From Candidatus Planktophila lacus (GTDB lineage: Bacteria > Actinomycetota > Actinomycetes > Nanopelagicales > Nanopelagicaceae), in contig NZ_CP016780.1 of the NCBI RefSeq assembly GCF_002288325.1, positions 1,054,001 through 1,118,000 of the forward strand: a stretch of 64,000 nucleotides of DNA, read 5' to 3'. Shown here piece by piece: positions 10,742-21,663 of the stretch. The position numbers were made by a program, and so were the translations under genes. The notes below the pieces were generated by a model. The model had not been told where the DNA came from and searched no databases. It worked only from the letters and a program-made list of their open reading frames with translations. Numbering within the stretch: the stretch's first letter is position 1; each line of letters opens with the position of its first letter.

Positions 10742-11956
10742 TTAAGCCATTGCAACTTTCAAGTTCTCATCAATTGAATTGAGGAACTCTTGAGTTGTTT
10801 GGTATGGCGCATCCTTTGAGATGAGAAGAGATAGATCCTTAGTCATCTTTCCTTGCTCAACTGTTTCGATACATACGCGCTCGAGAGTTGCACAGAACTT
10901 CGCGAGTTCCGCGTTGTTATCGAGTTTGGCGCGGTGGGCAAGACCCTGTGTCCACGCAAAGATTGATGCGATTGGGTTTGTTGATGTCGCCTTACCTGCT
11001 TGGTGATCGCGGTAGTGGCGAGTAACTGTTCCGTGCGCTGCCTCTGATTCGCAGATCTTTCCATCTGGAGTCATAAGTACTGAGGTCATCAATCCTAGTG
11101 AGCCGTAACCTTGTGCGACGGTATCTGATTGCACATCGCCGTCGTAGTTCTTACAGGCCCAGACATATCCACCTTCCATGCGAAGTGACATTGCGACCAT
11201 GTCATCGATTAGGCGGTGCTCGTACCAAATGCCAGCAGCATCAAATTGTGGCTTGAACTCAGCTTGGAAGATCTCTTCAAAGATATCTTTAAAGCGACCG
11301 TCGTATGCCTTAAGAATTGTGTTCTTGGTTGAAAGGTAAACCGGGAACTTACGAAGTAGTCCGTAGTTAAGTGAAGCGCGGGCAAAGTCGCGGATTGAAT
11401 CATCTACGTTGTACATCGCCATTGCCACGCCTGAAGATTCGAAGTTAAAGACTTCAGTGTTAATTGGCGCAGAGCCATCTTCAGGAACGAATGAGATCGT
11501 TAGCTTTCCTGGACCTGGAACTTTGAAATCAGTTGCGCGGTATTGATCGCCAAATGCGTGACGGCCGATAACGATTGGCTTAGTCCAGTGAGGAACCAAT
11601 CGTGGCACGTTTGAAATGATGATTGGCTCGCGGAAGATCACTCCACCCAAGATATTGCGGATTGTTCCGTTAGGTGACTTCCACATCTTCTTAAGGCCGA
11701 ACTCTTCAACGCGGGCTTCATCAGGGGTAATAGTTGCGCACTTGATACCAACGCCATGCTTTTGGATAGCGCGGGCAGAGTCAACAGTTACTTGATCATC
11801 AGTGGCATCGCGGTGTTCCATACCTAGGTCGTAGTACTCAAGATTTACATCAAGGTAAGGAAGGATTAAGGAATCTTTGATGAACTGCCACATGATGCGG
11901 GTCATCTCATCGCCATCTAGTTCGACGACAGTTCCGGTTACTTTGATTTTGCTCAT
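10742..11956 (-). CDS. icd: NADP-dependent isocitrate dehydrogenase
   Basis: A 404-residue protein of the homodimeric, eukaryote-like IDH type: [12 protein letters not shown] at the start, [12 protein letters not shown] for isocitrate binding, the Asp-rich [24 protein letters not shown] segment, and [12 protein letters not shown] for NADP. It makes 2-oxoglutarate in the TCA cycle. It follows mdh by 12 bases and precedes the S51 peptidase by two, so the genes are probably one transcript. Confidence 0.97.
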   Translation of the reverse strand: MSKIKVTGTVVELDGDEMTRIMWQFIKDSLILPYLDVNLEYYDLGMEHRDATDDQVTVDSARAIQKHGVGIKCATITPDEARVEEFGLKKMWKSPNGTIRNILGGVIFREPIIISNVPRLVPHWTKPIVIGRHAFGDQYRATDFKVPGPGKLTISFVPEDGSAPINTEVFNFESSGVAMAMYNVDDSIRDFARASLNYGLLRKFPVYLSTKNTILKAYDGRFKDIFEEIFQAEFKPQFDAAGIWYEHRLIDDMVAMSLRMEGGYVWACKNYDGDVQSDTVAQGYGSLGLMTSVLMTPDGKICESEAAHGTVTRHYRDHQAGKATSTNPIASIFAWTQGLAHRAKLDNNAELAKFCATLERVCIETVEQGKMTKDLSLLISKDAPYQTTQEFLNSIDENLKVAMA

Positions 11957-11968
11957 ATCTTTTCCTTA

Positions 11969-12934
11969 CTAGAGAGTCTGTACATCTGCCTGCTTGGCAC
12001 GGACTGCTTCCGCAGCTTCCTTTAGCCCAGCAAGTTCTGAATCGGTGAGTTTTGTTTCTACAACTTTCTTTACACCAGAGCGACCGATCTCGGCTTCGAC
12101 TCCGAGGTAAACACCAGAGATTCCGTATTCGCCATCTACCCAAGCGCATACTGGCATTACCGCACCTGAATCTTCGATTACCGCTTTAGCCATACGCGCT
12201 GCTGCAGCAGATGGTGCGTAGTAAGCAGAACCGGTCTTAAGTAGTGCAACAACTTCTGCGCCACCGTTACGAGTGCGATCAACGAGTTCATCAATTTCTG
12301 CCTGTGAAAGAAGTTCGGAAAGTTGCTTTCCATCTACAGTGCAACGGCTTGGGACTGGCACCATCGTGTCACCATGTGATCCAAGAGTTAGCGTCTTGAC
12401 TGAACCAACGGCAACGCCAAGTTTTTCAGCAACAAAGTTTGTAAAGCGTGCTGTATCAAGCATTCCTGCCTGGCCCATCACGCGATTCTTTGGAAAGTTA
12501 GTTGCAAGCTGAGTAAGCGCTGTCATTTCATCGAGTGGATTTGAGACCACAATGATCACTGCATTAGGTGAGTGCTTTGCAATATTTTCAGCAACGCCGC
12601 GAACGATTCCGGCATTTACACCGATCAGATCCATACGGCTCATACCTGGTTTACGTGGCAAGCCTGCTGTAATGACAACAACATCAGAGTTTGCAGTTGC
12701 TTCATATCCTGCGCCATCAGCAGTTGTAGTCGCACCGATGATCTTGGTTTCAAATCCTTCGATAGAACGTGATTGGTTCATATCAAGCGCCAAGCCTTCA
12801 GGCTTTCCTTCGAGGATATCTGTGAGCACAACGGTTTCGAAGATGTTGTATTCAGCTAGACGAAGGGCAGTTGTTGAGCCGTAGAAACCAGCTCCGACAA
12901 CGGTGACTTTTCCGGAAATTGCTTTGGCAGACAT
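11969..12934 (-). CDS. mdh: malate dehydrogenase
   Basis: A 321-residue NAD-dependent dehydrogenase of the LDH-like MDH group: Rossmann motif VVGAGFYGSTTALRLAE near the N terminus, LPRKPGMSRMDL with the two arginines that bind the dicarboxylate, SNPLDEMT, and the catalytic histidine in LTLGSHGDTMV. It oxidises malate to oxaloacetate. A near-palindrome lies 20-40 bases upstream of its start, in the short gap after the DUF3017 gene. Confidence 0.96.
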   Translation of the reverse strand: MSAKAISGKVTVVGAGFYGSTTALRLAEYNIFETVVLTDILEGKPEGLALDMNQSRSIEGFETKIIGATTTADGAGYEATANSDVVVITAGLPRKPGMSRMDLIGVNAGIVRGVAENIAKHSPNAVIIVVSNPLDEMTALTQLATNFPKNRVMGQAGMLDTARFTNFVAEKLGVAVGSVKTLTLGSHGDTMVPVPSRCTVDGKQLSELLSQAEIDELVDRTRNGGAEVVALLKTGSAYYAPSAAAARMAKAVIEDSGAVMPVCAWVDGEYGISGVYLGVEAEIGRSGVKKVVETKLTDSELAGLKEAAEAVRAKQADVQTL

Positions 12935-12954
12935 AACCGACTCTTTCTCTTACG

Positions 12955-12974
12955 TTCTCTTGATATCGAGAGAA
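12955..12974. promoter_or_regulatory. 20-base near-palindrome upstream of mdh
   Basis: TTCTCTTGATATCGAGAGAA matches its own reverse complement at 18 of 20 positions, centred on GATATC. It fills the 43-base gap between the DUF3017 gene and mdh, and no U tract follows, so a protein-binding site is more likely than a terminator. A further CTCTTTCTCT tract lies beside it. Confidence 0.45.
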
Positions 12975-12977
12975 ACT

Positions 12978-13205
12978 CTACAACCCGCGCGGAAGTGAAA
13001 TCGCCACGGCCAAGAGGGCCAGCGCTATTCCGAGGGCTAAATACCGTTCAACTTTTCCAGTTTTCCAATGTGCGATCGCAATCACACCCATACCGATGGC
13101 GATCGCGATCGAGCCGAGGCGAACAAAGGATGCCACCCCAGCTAGAAAACCAAGGCCAATGATTAGGTATGCCAGACGCACACCGATTGAATTTATCTCT
13201 CGCAT
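12978..13205 (-). CDS. small membrane protein, DUF3017
   Basis: A 75-residue protein with two to three hydrophobic helices (about residues 8-27, 30-45 and 52-70). Size, membrane character and position between folD and mdh match the DUF3017 family of Actinomycetota; no function is known. Its start overlaps the end of folD by 13 bases, so the two are translated from one message. Confidence 0.7.
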   Translation of the reverse strand: MREINSIGVRLAYLIIGLGFLAGVASFVRLGSIAIAIGMGVIAIAHWKTGKVERYLALGIALALLAVAISLPRGL

Positions 13206-14035
13206 GCTTCAACAACATTCTGAAGCAACATCGCCCGAGTCATCGGTCCGATTCCACCAGGCATAGGCGCAACAAAAGAGGCAATGTTCATAACACCTGG
13301 GTCAACATCTCCGAGTAAACCAGCAGAAGTTCTAGAGATTCCAACATCAATAACAACTGCGCCCTGTTTAATATCGCTCGCCTTTAAGAAATGTGCGCTA
13401 CCAATTGCAGCGATAACAATGTCGGCACGCTTAGTGTGTGAAAGCAAATCTTTAGTGCCGGTGTGGGTCAGAGTTACTGTGGCATTTTCTTGCTTGCGAG
13501 TTAGCAGCAACCCAAGTGGACGTCCCACTGTTAGGCCGCGACCAATAACCACAACTTCTGCACCTGCTAGCGGAATTTTGTAATGGTTGATTAATTCGAC
13601 GATGCCTCGCGGAGTGCATGGAAGTGGTGCATCAAAACCAGAGACAAGTCGACCTAAGTTAATTGGATGTAGACCATCAGCATCTTTTACCGGATCAATT
13701 GATTCCAGAACTAATTGAGTATTTATCCCTTTGGGAAGCGGCAGTTGCACGATATATCCAGTGCACTCTTTAGCGTTGTTTAAATCCTTGATTGCTGCAA
13801 GCACATCGGCTTGCGATGCATCTGCCTTTAGATCAACGCGAATTGAATTGATTCCGACTTCTTGGCAGTCGCGATGTTTTCCCGCAACATAAGAAATAGA
13901 ACCTGGGTCATCGCCAACGAGAACTGTTCCGAGACCTGGCGCAATCCCATTAGCCTTTAGCGAGGTTACGCGTGCAGCAAGTTGCCCTTTGATGGTGGCG
14001 GCAAGTGCTTTGCCATCAAGGATTGTTGCTGTCAT
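13193..14035 (-). CDS. folD: bifunctional methylenetetrahydrofolate dehydrogenase/cyclohydrolase
   Basis: A 280-residue FolD of normal length. The catalytic YVAGK (Tyr and Lys four apart, followed by HRDCQEVGI), [18 protein letters not shown], and the nucleotide-binding [11 protein letters not shown] are all present, with [14 protein letters not shown] near the end. It interconverts one-carbon folate forms and supplies 10-formyl-THF to the PurN and PurH enzymes encoded just upstream, which explains the clustering. Confidence 0.97.
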   Translation of the reverse strand: MTATILDGKALAATIKGQLAARVTSLKANGIAPGLGTVLVGDDPGSISYVAGKHRDCQEVGINSIRVDLKADASQADVLAAIKDLNNAKECTGYIVQLPLPKGINTQLVLESIDPVKDADGLHPINLGRLVSGFDAPLPCTPRGIVELINHYKIPLAGAEVVVIGRGLTVGRPLGLLLTRKQENATVTLTHTGTKDLLSHTKRADIVIAAIGSAHFLKASDIKQGAVVIDVGISRTSAGLLGDVDPGVMNIASFVAPMPGGIGPMTRAMLLQNVVEACER

Positions 14036-14074
14036 AACTCCAGATCCTATTCGAGTTAGTTGTGGCTAGCGAAA

Positions 14075-15616
14075 TTAGGCGTGCGAGAAGTGGCGTGTGC
14101 CAGTAAAAAACATTGCAATTCCTGCGGCGTTTGCTGCTGCAATTACTTCTTCATCGCGAACGCTGCCACCTGGCTGCACAACCGCTGTTACACCGGCATC
14201 GATCAGAATCTGTAAACCATCTGCAAACGGGAAGAAGGCATCACTTGCCGCAACTGTTCCGGCAACGCGATCGCCAGCGCGCGCAACTGCAAGTTTTGCA
14301 GAGTCCACGCGATTTACTTGGCCCATTCCGATTCCGATTGCTGCCCCATTGTGTGCCAACAAGATCGCATTGCTCTTAACTGCGCGCACCGAGCGCCAAG
14401 CAAATTCGAGATCAGCTAACACTTCAGCGGAAACTGCAGCACCTGTCACTTGCTTCCAGTTAGCTGGAGAATCACCTTCGGCGCTGATCTTGTCGGTATC
14501 TTGAAGAAGTACTCCACCTGATACGGGGCGAATTTCAAAGGGCGATAGAAAGGTATTAGCGCAGGTGAGAATTCTGATGGAAGGTTTACGCATCAGAATT
14601 TCCAACGCTGCTGGTTCGTACTCTGGAGCGATTATTACTTCAGTAAAAATCTGAGACAGCGGTTCGGCCATAGCAACGGTTACTTTGCGATTTGCCGCTA
14701 CGACTCCCCCAAATGCTGAAACGGGATCACATGCATGCGCTGCTAAATAAGCGCTAGCGATATCTTTACCAGTTGCTATTCCACATGGGTTGGCATGTTT
14801 AATGATTGCAACACAAGGCTGTTGGTGATCTAACGCTGCGCGCCAAGCGGCATCAGCATCGGTGTAGTTATTAAATGACATCTCTTTGCCATGGCTCTGC
14901 ACGGCGTTAACAATTCCCGGAGGACCACCGCGATAGATCGCCGCCTTCTGATGCGGGTTCTCACCGTAACGAAGCGAACTCTCACGGTTCCAGATCAAGC
15001 CAAACCAATCTGGAATATCCATACTGATCTGTGTGCCGAGCCAACTAGCGATTGTTAAATCGTATTCAGCTGTGGTGCGGAAAACTTCTAGAGCAAAGCG
15101 GCGTCGTTCTTCTAAAGTGGTTCCGCCTGCTTTTAACGCTGCAAATAAGTCGTCATATTGCGAGACCTTAGAGATAACTGCGACGGAACCGTGGTTCTTA
15201 GCAGCACCACGCAACATTGATGGACCGCCGATATCAATTTGTTCGATGCATTCGGCATATTCGGCGCCAGACATGATCGTCTGCAAGAACGGATAGAGAT
15301 TGATAACAACTAAATCAAAAGGCTCGATATCTAATTCTGCTATCGCCGCTAAATGTTCGGGATTATCTTGATCGGCCAATATGCCTGAGTGAATCTTTGG
15401 GTGCAGGGTCTTTACGCGACCACCCATAATCTCGGGAAAACCGGTGTAAGAACTGACTTCGGTAACTGCGTAACCTGCTTGGGCTAACGTCTTTGCAGTA
15501 GATCCAGTTGAAAGTATTTCAATCTTGGCTTCGGTTAAAACCTTGCCGAGTTCTAAAAGACGATCTTTATCGTAAACGCTTACAAGTGCGCGACGGATAG
15601 CTTTGCGGTCAGTCAT
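14075..15616 (-). CDS. purH: bifunctional AICAR transformylase/IMP cyclohydrolase
   Basis: A 513-residue protein with an N-terminal MGS-like IMP cyclohydrolase domain ([33 protein letters not shown]) and a C-terminal transformylase domain with IIKHANPCG and the terminal GTRHFSH. It catalyses the last two steps of de novo IMP synthesis. Its start overlaps the end of purN by eight bases. Confidence 0.97.
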   Translation of the reverse strand: MTDRKAIRRALVSVYDKDRLLELGKVLTEAKIEILSTGSTAKTLAQAGYAVTEVSSYTGFPEIMGGRVKTLHPKIHSGILADQDNPEHLAAIAELDIEPFDLVVINLYPFLQTIMSGAEYAECIEQIDIGGPSMLRGAAKNHGSVAVISKVSQYDDLFAALKAGGTTLEERRRFALEVFRTTAEYDLTIASWLGTQISMDIPDWFGLIWNRESSLRYGENPHQKAAIYRGGPPGIVNAVQSHGKEMSFNNYTDADAAWRAALDHQQPCVAIIKHANPCGIATGKDIASAYLAAHACDPVSAFGGVVAANRKVTVAMAEPLSQIFTEVIIAPEYEPAALEILMRKPSIRILTCANTFLSPFEIRPVSGGVLLQDTDKISAEGDSPANWKQVTGAAVSAEVLADLEFAWRSVRAVKSNAILLAHNGAAIGIGMGQVNRVDSAKLAVARAGDRVAGTVAASDAFFPFADGLQILIDAGVTAVVQPGGSVRDEEVIAAANAAGIAMFFTGTRHFSHA

Positions 15617-16187
15617 GAGACCTCACTGATTCGTTCAGTAGTTGTTGCAACGTCGCGACATAGAGACGTCTTTCGACAATCTTAATGCGTTCATGCAACG
15701 ACTCTTCAGTATCGCTAGGCGTGATTTCAACTTCTTCTTGAGCGATTATCGCTCCGGTATCTACTCCCGCATCAACCCAGTGGATGGTGGTCCCAGTTTT
15801 TCTAGCGCCAGCGGCCAGCGCATCTCGAACCGCGTGGGCGCCTGGAAAGAGCGGCAACAAAGCTGGATGGCTATTTACGATCTTAAATTTAGATACACAA
15901 TCGGCCGAAAGGATCCGCATAAAGCCCGCACTAACAACGAGGTCAGGTTGTAAATCAGTTAGCGCTGAAATAATTTGTAGATCCCAATCCAAACGATTTG
16001 CTGACACCGCAATTACTTTGCTCGGGATGCCTGCTGACTTTGCGCGATCTAATACCTTGGCACTTGCTTGATCAGAGATCACGCAGGCGATCTCTGCTTT
16101 TAAGTCACCGCTGTGCTGCGCATCGATAATTGCTTGGGCGATACTTCCGCTACCTGAAGCCAGTATGACGATTCGCGGATTAGTCAT
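15609..16187 (-). CDS. purN: phosphoribosylglycinamide formyltransferase
   Basis: A 192-residue GAR transformylase. Catalytic residues are visible in [13 protein letters not shown] (Asn and His) and in WVDAGVDTG (Asp), and LASGSGS at the start is the phosphate-binding loop. It transfers a formyl group from 10-formyl-THF in purine synthesis. Its start overlaps the upstream DUF6350 gene by four bases (ATGA). Confidence 0.96.
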   Translation of the reverse strand: MTNPRIVILASGSGSIAQAIIDAQHSGDLKAEIACVISDQASAKVLDRAKSAGIPSKVIAVSANRLDWDLQIISALTDLQPDLVVSAGFMRILSADCVSKFKIVNSHPALLPLFPGAHAVRDALAAGARKTGTTIHWVDAGVDTGAIIAQEEVEITPSDTEESLHERIKIVERRLYVATLQQLLNESVRSHD

Positions 16188-17260
16188 CGTTTAGCGCGAA
16201 TTCTTATCTGCGGCAGTAGAACTACCAGCGCGATTCCTAAAGCAATCTCAACTGCGATTGAAAGGGTGAATTTCCAAATTGATAAGCCAACCGCGCTCAT
16301 TGCCGGCGTCATTAAAGAACCGCTGGCTAGATAACTTAAAAGAGCGGTTGCGATCAAGAGATGTACGAAACTTTGAATAAGTGTTGTGGTACTAGAGCTC
16401 TGTGCCCAGATCGCAAGAGCAGCGCCTACGACTACAACTAGTGCGACCGCAATTAGCGCCCACCGTGAAGAAGTTGTAGGAAGCACTGATAGAAGAGGAA
16501 GTGCGGGTAGTTCACCTAAGCGATGCGTGAATGGTGAGACTAAAGTTCCGGCGCCAACTGCAAAGCCAGTTCCGGTGAAGTATCCGAGTATCGATAGCGC
16601 CGCATTGGGAAGATAGAAAGCATTTAGCGCAAATAGTAAGAACGAGCCGAGAATCCCCGGTTGTAAGACGATTGAGATATTTTTAAAGGTCGCAGTATTT
16701 GTAAAGATCAAAATTGCAAGAATGATAAATGAGAAGCCAAGCAAGATTGATAGAACGCGGCTTGCTAAAGATGCTGCCTGCGAAATTCGAACTCGTGATC
16801 CGGCAGTTAATGCCGCTAGGTAGGCGATCCCAAAGGTAAATATGGGCGTTAGATACCACTGTGGTGACACGTTGGTTGAACGGCTAAAGAGCGAAAGAAG
16901 TGTTGCGACCAATGCATATTGACCGGCAAAGATTGAACGAACGCTATTAATGTTATGAAAGTCGCCGTGTAATTTACTAAGGGCTTTAGTGAATCCAACT
17001 CGAAGGGCAAAGAATGGGATCAACATCGCACCAATCGGAAGGAAAGATAGATACCCAATCGTTGTTCCGCTTAAGTTAAATGGAATGTGGTGCGCACCTA
17101 GCCAGAGCCAGAGCGCTGCCCGCATTGGGTCTGAAGTATTTCCAGTTGCGCTTCCAGCTGTCGCCCAGGCGATTAGAGATATAAAGGCAAGCGGAAGAAG
17201 GATTACAAAGACGCTACGCAAAACCTGTGCAAACGAGACCGCTAGGACACGTTGCAACAT
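16184..17260 (-). CDS. polytopic membrane protein, DUF6350 (PerM-like)
   Basis: A 358-residue, very hydrophobic protein with about nine to ten predicted transmembrane helices and short loops. Its place between sucD and purN matches the DUF6350 membrane proteins of Actinomycetota; the mycobacterial member at this kind of locus is called PerM and is linked to cell division. The call rests on synteny and topology, as there are no catalytic motifs. It begins seven bases after the sucD stop and overlaps purN by four. Confidence 0.65.
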   Translation of the reverse strand: MLQRVLAVSFAQVLRSVFVILLPLAFISLIAWATAGSATGNTSDPMRAALWLWLGAHHIPFNLSGTTIGYLSFLPIGAMLIPFFALRVGFTKALSKLHGDFHNINSVRSIFAGQYALVATLLSLFSRSTNVSPQWYLTPIFTFGIAYLAALTAGSRVRISQAASLASRVLSILLGFSFIILAILIFTNTATFKNISIVLQPGILGSFLLFALNAFYLPNAALSILGYFTGTGFAVGAGTLVSPFTHRLGELPALPLLSVLPTTSSRWALIAVALVVVVGAALAIWAQSSSTTTLIQSFVHLLIATALLSYLASGSLMTPAMSAVGLSIWKFTLSIAVEIALGIALVVLLPQIRIRAKR

Positions 17261-17267
17261 TTGACCG

Positions 17268-18149
17268 CTAGCGACCGAGTATGGCGCGCATTAAGCGCGC
17301 AGTTTCACTTGGAGTTTGTCCGACCTTAACGCCAGCTGCCTCAAGAGCATCTTTCTTTGCTTGCGCAGTTCCAGATGACCCAGAAACGATTGCGCCTGCA
17401 TGGCCCATCGTCTTTCCTTCTGGCGCAGTAAATCCAGCGACGTAACCTACAACTGGCTTGGTTACATATTCAGCGATAAATGCAGCAGCGCGCTCTTCAG
17501 CATCTCCGCCGATTTCACCGATCATAACAATTGCAGTTGTATCAGGATCATCTTGAAAAGCCTTTAGGCAATCAATATGTGTTGTACCGATTACGGGATC
17601 TCCACCGATACCAACTGCTGTAGAGAAGCCGATGTCGCGGAGTTCGTACATCATTTGGTAGGTAAGAGTTCCGGACTTAGAAACTAATCCGATTGGTCCG
17701 CGCTTGGTGATATCTGCAGGGATGATTCCGACATTTGACTGTTCTGGGCTGATCAGACCTGGGCAGTTTGGCCCGATGATCTGCGTTGTGCCCTTTTGCA
17801 ATGAGTATGCGTAGAAGTATGCAGAGTCATGAACTGGAATACCTTCAGTGATCACAACAACTAGCGGCATCTTGGCATCAATAGCATCGATAACCGCAGC
17901 CTTTGCAAACTTTGGCGGAACGAATACAACTGAAACATTTGCCCCAGTTGCAGCCATTGCCTCAGCAACGGTGTTAAAGACTGGAAGTTGATGGCCATCG
18001 ATATCGACGCTTTGTCCGCCTTTACCTGGCGTAACTCCACCAACAACTTTGGTGCCTGATGCCAACATGCGACGAGTGTGCTTGGTTCCTTCAGAACCAG
18101 TCATACCCTGAACAATTACCTTGCTTGCAGAATTAATAAAGATAGACAT
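17268..18149 (-). CDS. sucD: succinyl-CoA synthetase alpha subunit
   Basis: A 293-residue subunit. The CoA-binding Rossmann part has [17 protein letters not shown], and the phosphohistidine is in [13 protein letters not shown] near residue 243. [10 protein letters not shown] is the typical ligase loop. With SucC it links succinyl-CoA hydrolysis to nucleotide triphosphate formation in the TCA cycle. The start overlaps the sucC stop by one base. Confidence 0.97.
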   Translation of the reverse strand: MSIFINSASKVIVQGMTGSEGTKHTRRMLASGTKVVGGVTPGKGGQSVDIDGHQLPVFNTVAEAMAATGANVSVVFVPPKFAKAAVIDAIDAKMPLVVVITEGIPVHDSAYFYAYSLQKGTTQIIGPNCPGLISPEQSNVGIIPADITKRGPIGLVSKSGTLTYQMMYELRDIGFSTAVGIGGDPVIGTTHIDCLKAFQDDPDTTAIVMIGEIGGDAEERAAAFIAEYVTKPVVGYVAGFTAPEGKTMGHAGAIVSGSSGTAQAKKDALEAAGVKVGQTPSETARLMRAILGR

Positions 18150-19315
18150 TACTTTGCCGCCAATTCTGCAGCGCGTGATGCTGCTCCATCCATAGTTTCA
18201 GCCTGCTCAATAAGCGGGTGGTTGGCTGCCTTCAAGATTGCGCGGCCTTCAAGGACGTTGTTGCCATCAAGGCGAACAACGATTGGCTTAGTGGCCTTTG
18301 CGCCAAGTAGCTCAAGTGCTTGCACAATGCCGCTTGCAACAGCATCACAAGCGGTGATTCCGCCGAATACATTTACAAATACGCTCTTTACATCAGGATC
18401 GCCCAAGATGATTGAGAGTCCATCGGCCATTACTTGGGCAGATGCTCCGCCACCGATGTCGAGGAAGTTTGCAGGACGCATGCCGCCGAATTTTTCGCCA
18501 GCATATGCCACAACATCGAGCGTTGACATAACCAGGCCAGCACCGTTGCCGATGATTCCAACCTGACCGTTATCTAGTTTTACGTAATTCAAACCTTTTT
18601 CTTTAGCCGCCGCTTCAAGCGCGTTTGCTGCATCGTGATCTACAAGCGCCTCATGTGTTGGTTGACGAAATTCCGCGTTGTCATCGAGAGTCACTTTGCC
18701 ATCGAGTGCGATGATGCGACCATCTTCGGTCTTAACAAGTGGGTTGATTTCAACGAGAGTGGCATCTTCAGATTGGAAGGTTTCCCATAGTTTTACAAGA
18801 ACATCTGCAACTTGATCTGCGATATCTGCTGGGAACTTAGCCTGCGCAACGATCTCTTTCGCTTTCGCAAGTGAGATTCCATCAACAGCAGTTACTGGAA
18901 CCTTGGCAAGTTTTTCAGGTGCAGTGTGTGCAACTTCTTCGATATCCATACCGCCGGCAACTGATGCCATTACAAGGAATGTACGGTTTGAGCGATCTAG
19001 CAAAATCGACATGTAGTACTCGTCCACAATTGGCGCAGCTTGCGCGATCATAACTTTGTGAACTGTGTGGCCTTTAATATCCATTCCGAGAATGGCGCCG
19101 GCTTTCTCTTTCGCATCGTTTGCATCAACGGCAAGTTTTACACCGCCTGCTTTTCCGCGACCGCCAACTTTTACTTGGGCTTTAACAACTACCTTTCCAC
19201 CCATTGCAGATGCTGCAGCGAATGCTTCATCAGCGGTAGTCGCAACAGCGCCTGCTAAAACAGGTACGCCGTGCTTTTCAAAGAGGTCACGTGCTTGATA
19301 TTCAAAGAGATCCAC
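18149..19315 (-). CDS. sucC: succinyl-CoA synthetase beta subunit
   Basis: A 388-residue subunit with an N-terminal ATP-grasp domain ([39 protein letters not shown]) and a C-terminal ligase domain ([31 protein letters not shown]). The start codon is GTG at 19315. It is the first gene of the long run that continues to araA; a 76-base gap separates it from the helicase gene. Confidence 0.97.
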   Translation of the reverse strand: MDLFEYQARDLFEKHGVPVLAGAVATTADEAFAAASAMGGKVVVKAQVKVGGRGKAGGVKLAVDANDAKEKAGAILGMDIKGHTVHKVMIAQAAPIVDEYYMSILLDRSNRTFLVMASVAGGMDIEEVAHTAPEKLAKVPVTAVDGISLAKAKEIVAQAKFPADIADQVADVLVKLWETFQSEDATLVEINPLVKTEDGRIIALDGKVTLDDNAEFRQPTHEALVDHDAANALEAAAKEKGLNYVKLDNGQVGIIGNGAGLVMSTLDVVAYAGEKFGGMRPANFLDIGGGASAQVMADGLSIILGDPDVKSVFVNVFGGITACDAVASGIVQALELLGAKATKPIVVRLDGNNVLEGRAILKAANHPLIEQAETMDGAASRAAELAAK

Positions 19316-19391
19316 AGATAACTACCATTCGAAGAATTACTAGCTCGTCTTTGTGCTAGCGGATGTGGATAATCCTAATCCTTGCGAAAGG

Positions 19392-21635
19392 CTACAAAAC
19401 CACAACAGGGGCATAGCGCAGCAAGAGGCGTTTTTCGCCGTATTGGCCGAAGTTGATCGTCGCCTCTGATTTATCGCCTTCACCCGCTAGCGCCACAACG
19501 GTGCCGAGACCGAATGTGTCATGTGACACACGCTGACCAACTTCAAGAACCATCGCAGAAGATGTTTTGCCGGTCGCTCTCGGCGGAGGTGTTGTCGGAG
19601 TACGACGGCGAAGTCCAGAACTTCCAGATGAAGATGAGGAACGCGCTTCGTTCTTCCATTCGATTAAATCAGTTGGAATTTCATCTAAGAAACGAGAACC
19701 AGGGTTGTATTTAGGAGTTCCGAAAGTTAAACGATATTCCGCGCGCGAAATATAAAGTCGTTTTTCCGCACGCGTTAAACCAACGTATGCCAAGCGACGT
19801 TCTTCTTCAATCTCTTTTGGATCATCCAAGGTGCGTGCATGCGGAAAGATTCCATCTTCCATACCGGTGAGAAATACCGTCGGGAATTCAAGACCTTTTG
19901 CAGTGTGCAGAGTCATCAAGGTAACAACTCCCCCATGATCTTCACCATCGGGAATGTCGTCTGCATCGGCAACTAGCGAAACTTTTTCCAAAAATCCAGA
20001 GAGCGAAATTTCTTCATCTTCACCGAGCTCTTCAATTGGGCGTTCTTCATATTCCATTGATGCCGAGACAAGTTCCTTTAAGTTTTCAACTCGTACTTCA
20101 TCTTGCGGATCGGTACTGGCCTCAAGTTCAGTCAGTAACCCTGATTGTTCAAGCACCGCTTCGATAATCACAGATGGCTTGGTCTTGGCTTCAACTAGGA
20201 CAGAAAGGGCGGTAAGCATTGAGGTAAATGTGCCGATGGATTGCGCCGCTTTATTGGGAACGCTTGTTGCCTCAGTAACGCGCAGCAGCGCTTGCCAGAA
20301 AGAGATTCCGTTGGCCTGAGAAAAGATTTCTACTTCTTCGAGGGCGCGATCGCCAACCCCACGTTTTGGAAAGTTGATGATGCGGCGCAGCGAGACTTCA
20401 TCATCTGGGTTAGCCAGCACGCGCAGGTAGGCAAGGAGATCTTTAACTTCTTTTCGTTCATAGAAGCGCAAGCCCCCAAAGACTTTGTATGGAATGGCAG
20501 CGCGCATAAAGATCTCTTCAAAGATACGAGATTGGGCATTTGTACGATAGAAAACCGCAGTATCTCCTGGATTGGAGTAACCCATATCTTGCAGTGAGCG
20601 GATTTCAGACTTTACGAATTCGGCTTCGTCATATTCGGATTCAGCGACATAACCGACAAGCGGTGCACCAGCACCGGCATCAGACCACAAGTTCTTCTCT
20701 TTACGAGATTCGTTCTGGGTAATAACTGCGTTCGCTGCGTTAAGGATATTTTGTGTTGAACGATAGTTTTGCTCTAGTAAGACGGTGGCAGCATTTGGAT
20801 AGTCGACTTCGAACTGCAAAATATTGCGGATCGTTGCACCGCGGAAACCATAGATAGATTGGTCGGCATCGCCCACCACGCAGAGTTCGGCAATTGGAAA
20901 GCCATCGCCTTCGGTGCCGGTGAGCTCTTTAACTAAAACATATTGTGCGTGATTGGTGTCCTGATATTCATCCACCAAGATGTGGCGAAAGCGGGAACGA
21001 AAGCGCGCCTTGGTTTCAGGGGATTGTTGCAAAACCTGCACCGTCTTCATAATCAAATCATCGAAATCTAAAGCGTTGGCCTGCTTAAGGCGCTTTTCAT
21101 ACATCGTATAAACATCAGCGACGATAGTTTCAAATTGGTTCTGGGCCGCAGATAGATATTGATAAGGAGTTTGCAGCTCGTTCTTGGCATTTGAAATTAG
21201 CGATTGGAATTGGCGTGCGGGATAGCGCTTGGGATCAAGGTTTAAAGTCTCCATCACCCGCGAAATTAACTTCTGCGAATCGGCAGAGTCGTAGATACTG
21301 AAGGTGCTGCTGTAACCCAGACGTTCGATCTCTTGGCGAAGCAAGCGCACGCAAGCAGAGTGAAAAGTTGAGACCCACATTGATTTTGCGATCGGACCTA
21401 CAAGTTCGGTGACGCGATCTTTCATCTCACCAGCTGCTTTATTGGTAAAGGTGATCGCAAGAATTTCGTAAGGTTTAACAGACCGCGCCGCCATTAAGTA
21501 AGCGATACGACGAGTAAGAACTCGCGTCTTTCCAGATCCCGCACCTGCCACCACTAAAAGAGGCGCGCCTTCGCTGGCAACCGCTTTCTGCTGCTGCGGA
21601 TTAAGCCCCGCCAGTAGCGCTTGCGTATCAACCAT
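19392..21635 (-). CDS. pcrA: ATP-dependent DNA helicase PcrA/UvrD
   Basis: A superfamily 1A helicase. All motifs are present: GAGSGKTRVLTRRIAYL (Walker A), VDEYQDTNHAQY (II), GDADQSIYGFRGA (III), QNYRST (IV), TLHTAKGLEFP (V) and RLAYVGLTRA (VI), followed by a C-terminal Tudor-like domain. The ATG at 21635 (MVDTQALLAGLNPQQQKAV) is chosen over an in-frame start 47 codons upstream because family homology begins here and the upstream codons overlap the divergent gene. Product about 747 residues. It acts in repair and in removing proteins from DNA. Confidence 0.95.
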   Translation of the reverse strand: MVDTQALLAGLNPQQQKAVASEGAPLLVVAGAGSGKTRVLTRRIAYLMAARSVKPYEILAITFTNKAAGEMKDRVTELVGPIAKSMWVSTFHSACVRLLRQEIERLGYSSTFSIYDSADSQKLISRVMETLNLDPKRYPARQFQSLISNAKNELQTPYQYLSAAQNQFETIVADVYTMYEKRLKQANALDFDDLIMKTVQVLQQSPETKARFRSRFRHILVDEYQDTNHAQYVLVKELTGTEGDGFPIAELCVVGDADQSIYGFRGATIRNILQFEVDYPNAATVLLEQNYRSTQNILNAANAVITQNESRKEKNLWSDAGAGAPLVGYVAESEYDEAEFVKSEIRSLQDMGYSNPGDTAVFYRTNAQSRIFEEIFMRAAIPYKVFGGLRFYERKEVKDLLAYLRVLANPDDEVSLRRIINFPKRGVGDRALEEVEIFSQANGISFWQALLRVTEATSVPNKAAQSIGTFTSMLTALSVLVEAKTKPSVIIEAVLEQSGLLTELEASTDPQDEVRVENLKELVSASMEYEERPIEELGEDEEISLSGFLEKVSLVADADDIPDGEDHGGVVTLMTLHTAKGLEFPTVFLTGMEDGIFPHARTLDDPKEIEEERRLAYVGLTRAEKRLYISRAEYRLTFGTPKYNPGSRFLDEIPTDLIEWKNEARSSSSSGSSGLRRRTPTTPPPRATGKTSSAMVLEVGQRVSHDTFGLGTVVALAGEGDKSEATINFGQYGEKRLLLRYAPVVVL

Positions 21636-21663
21636 GGCGCGGAGTCTATTAGGCTTAACTGTC

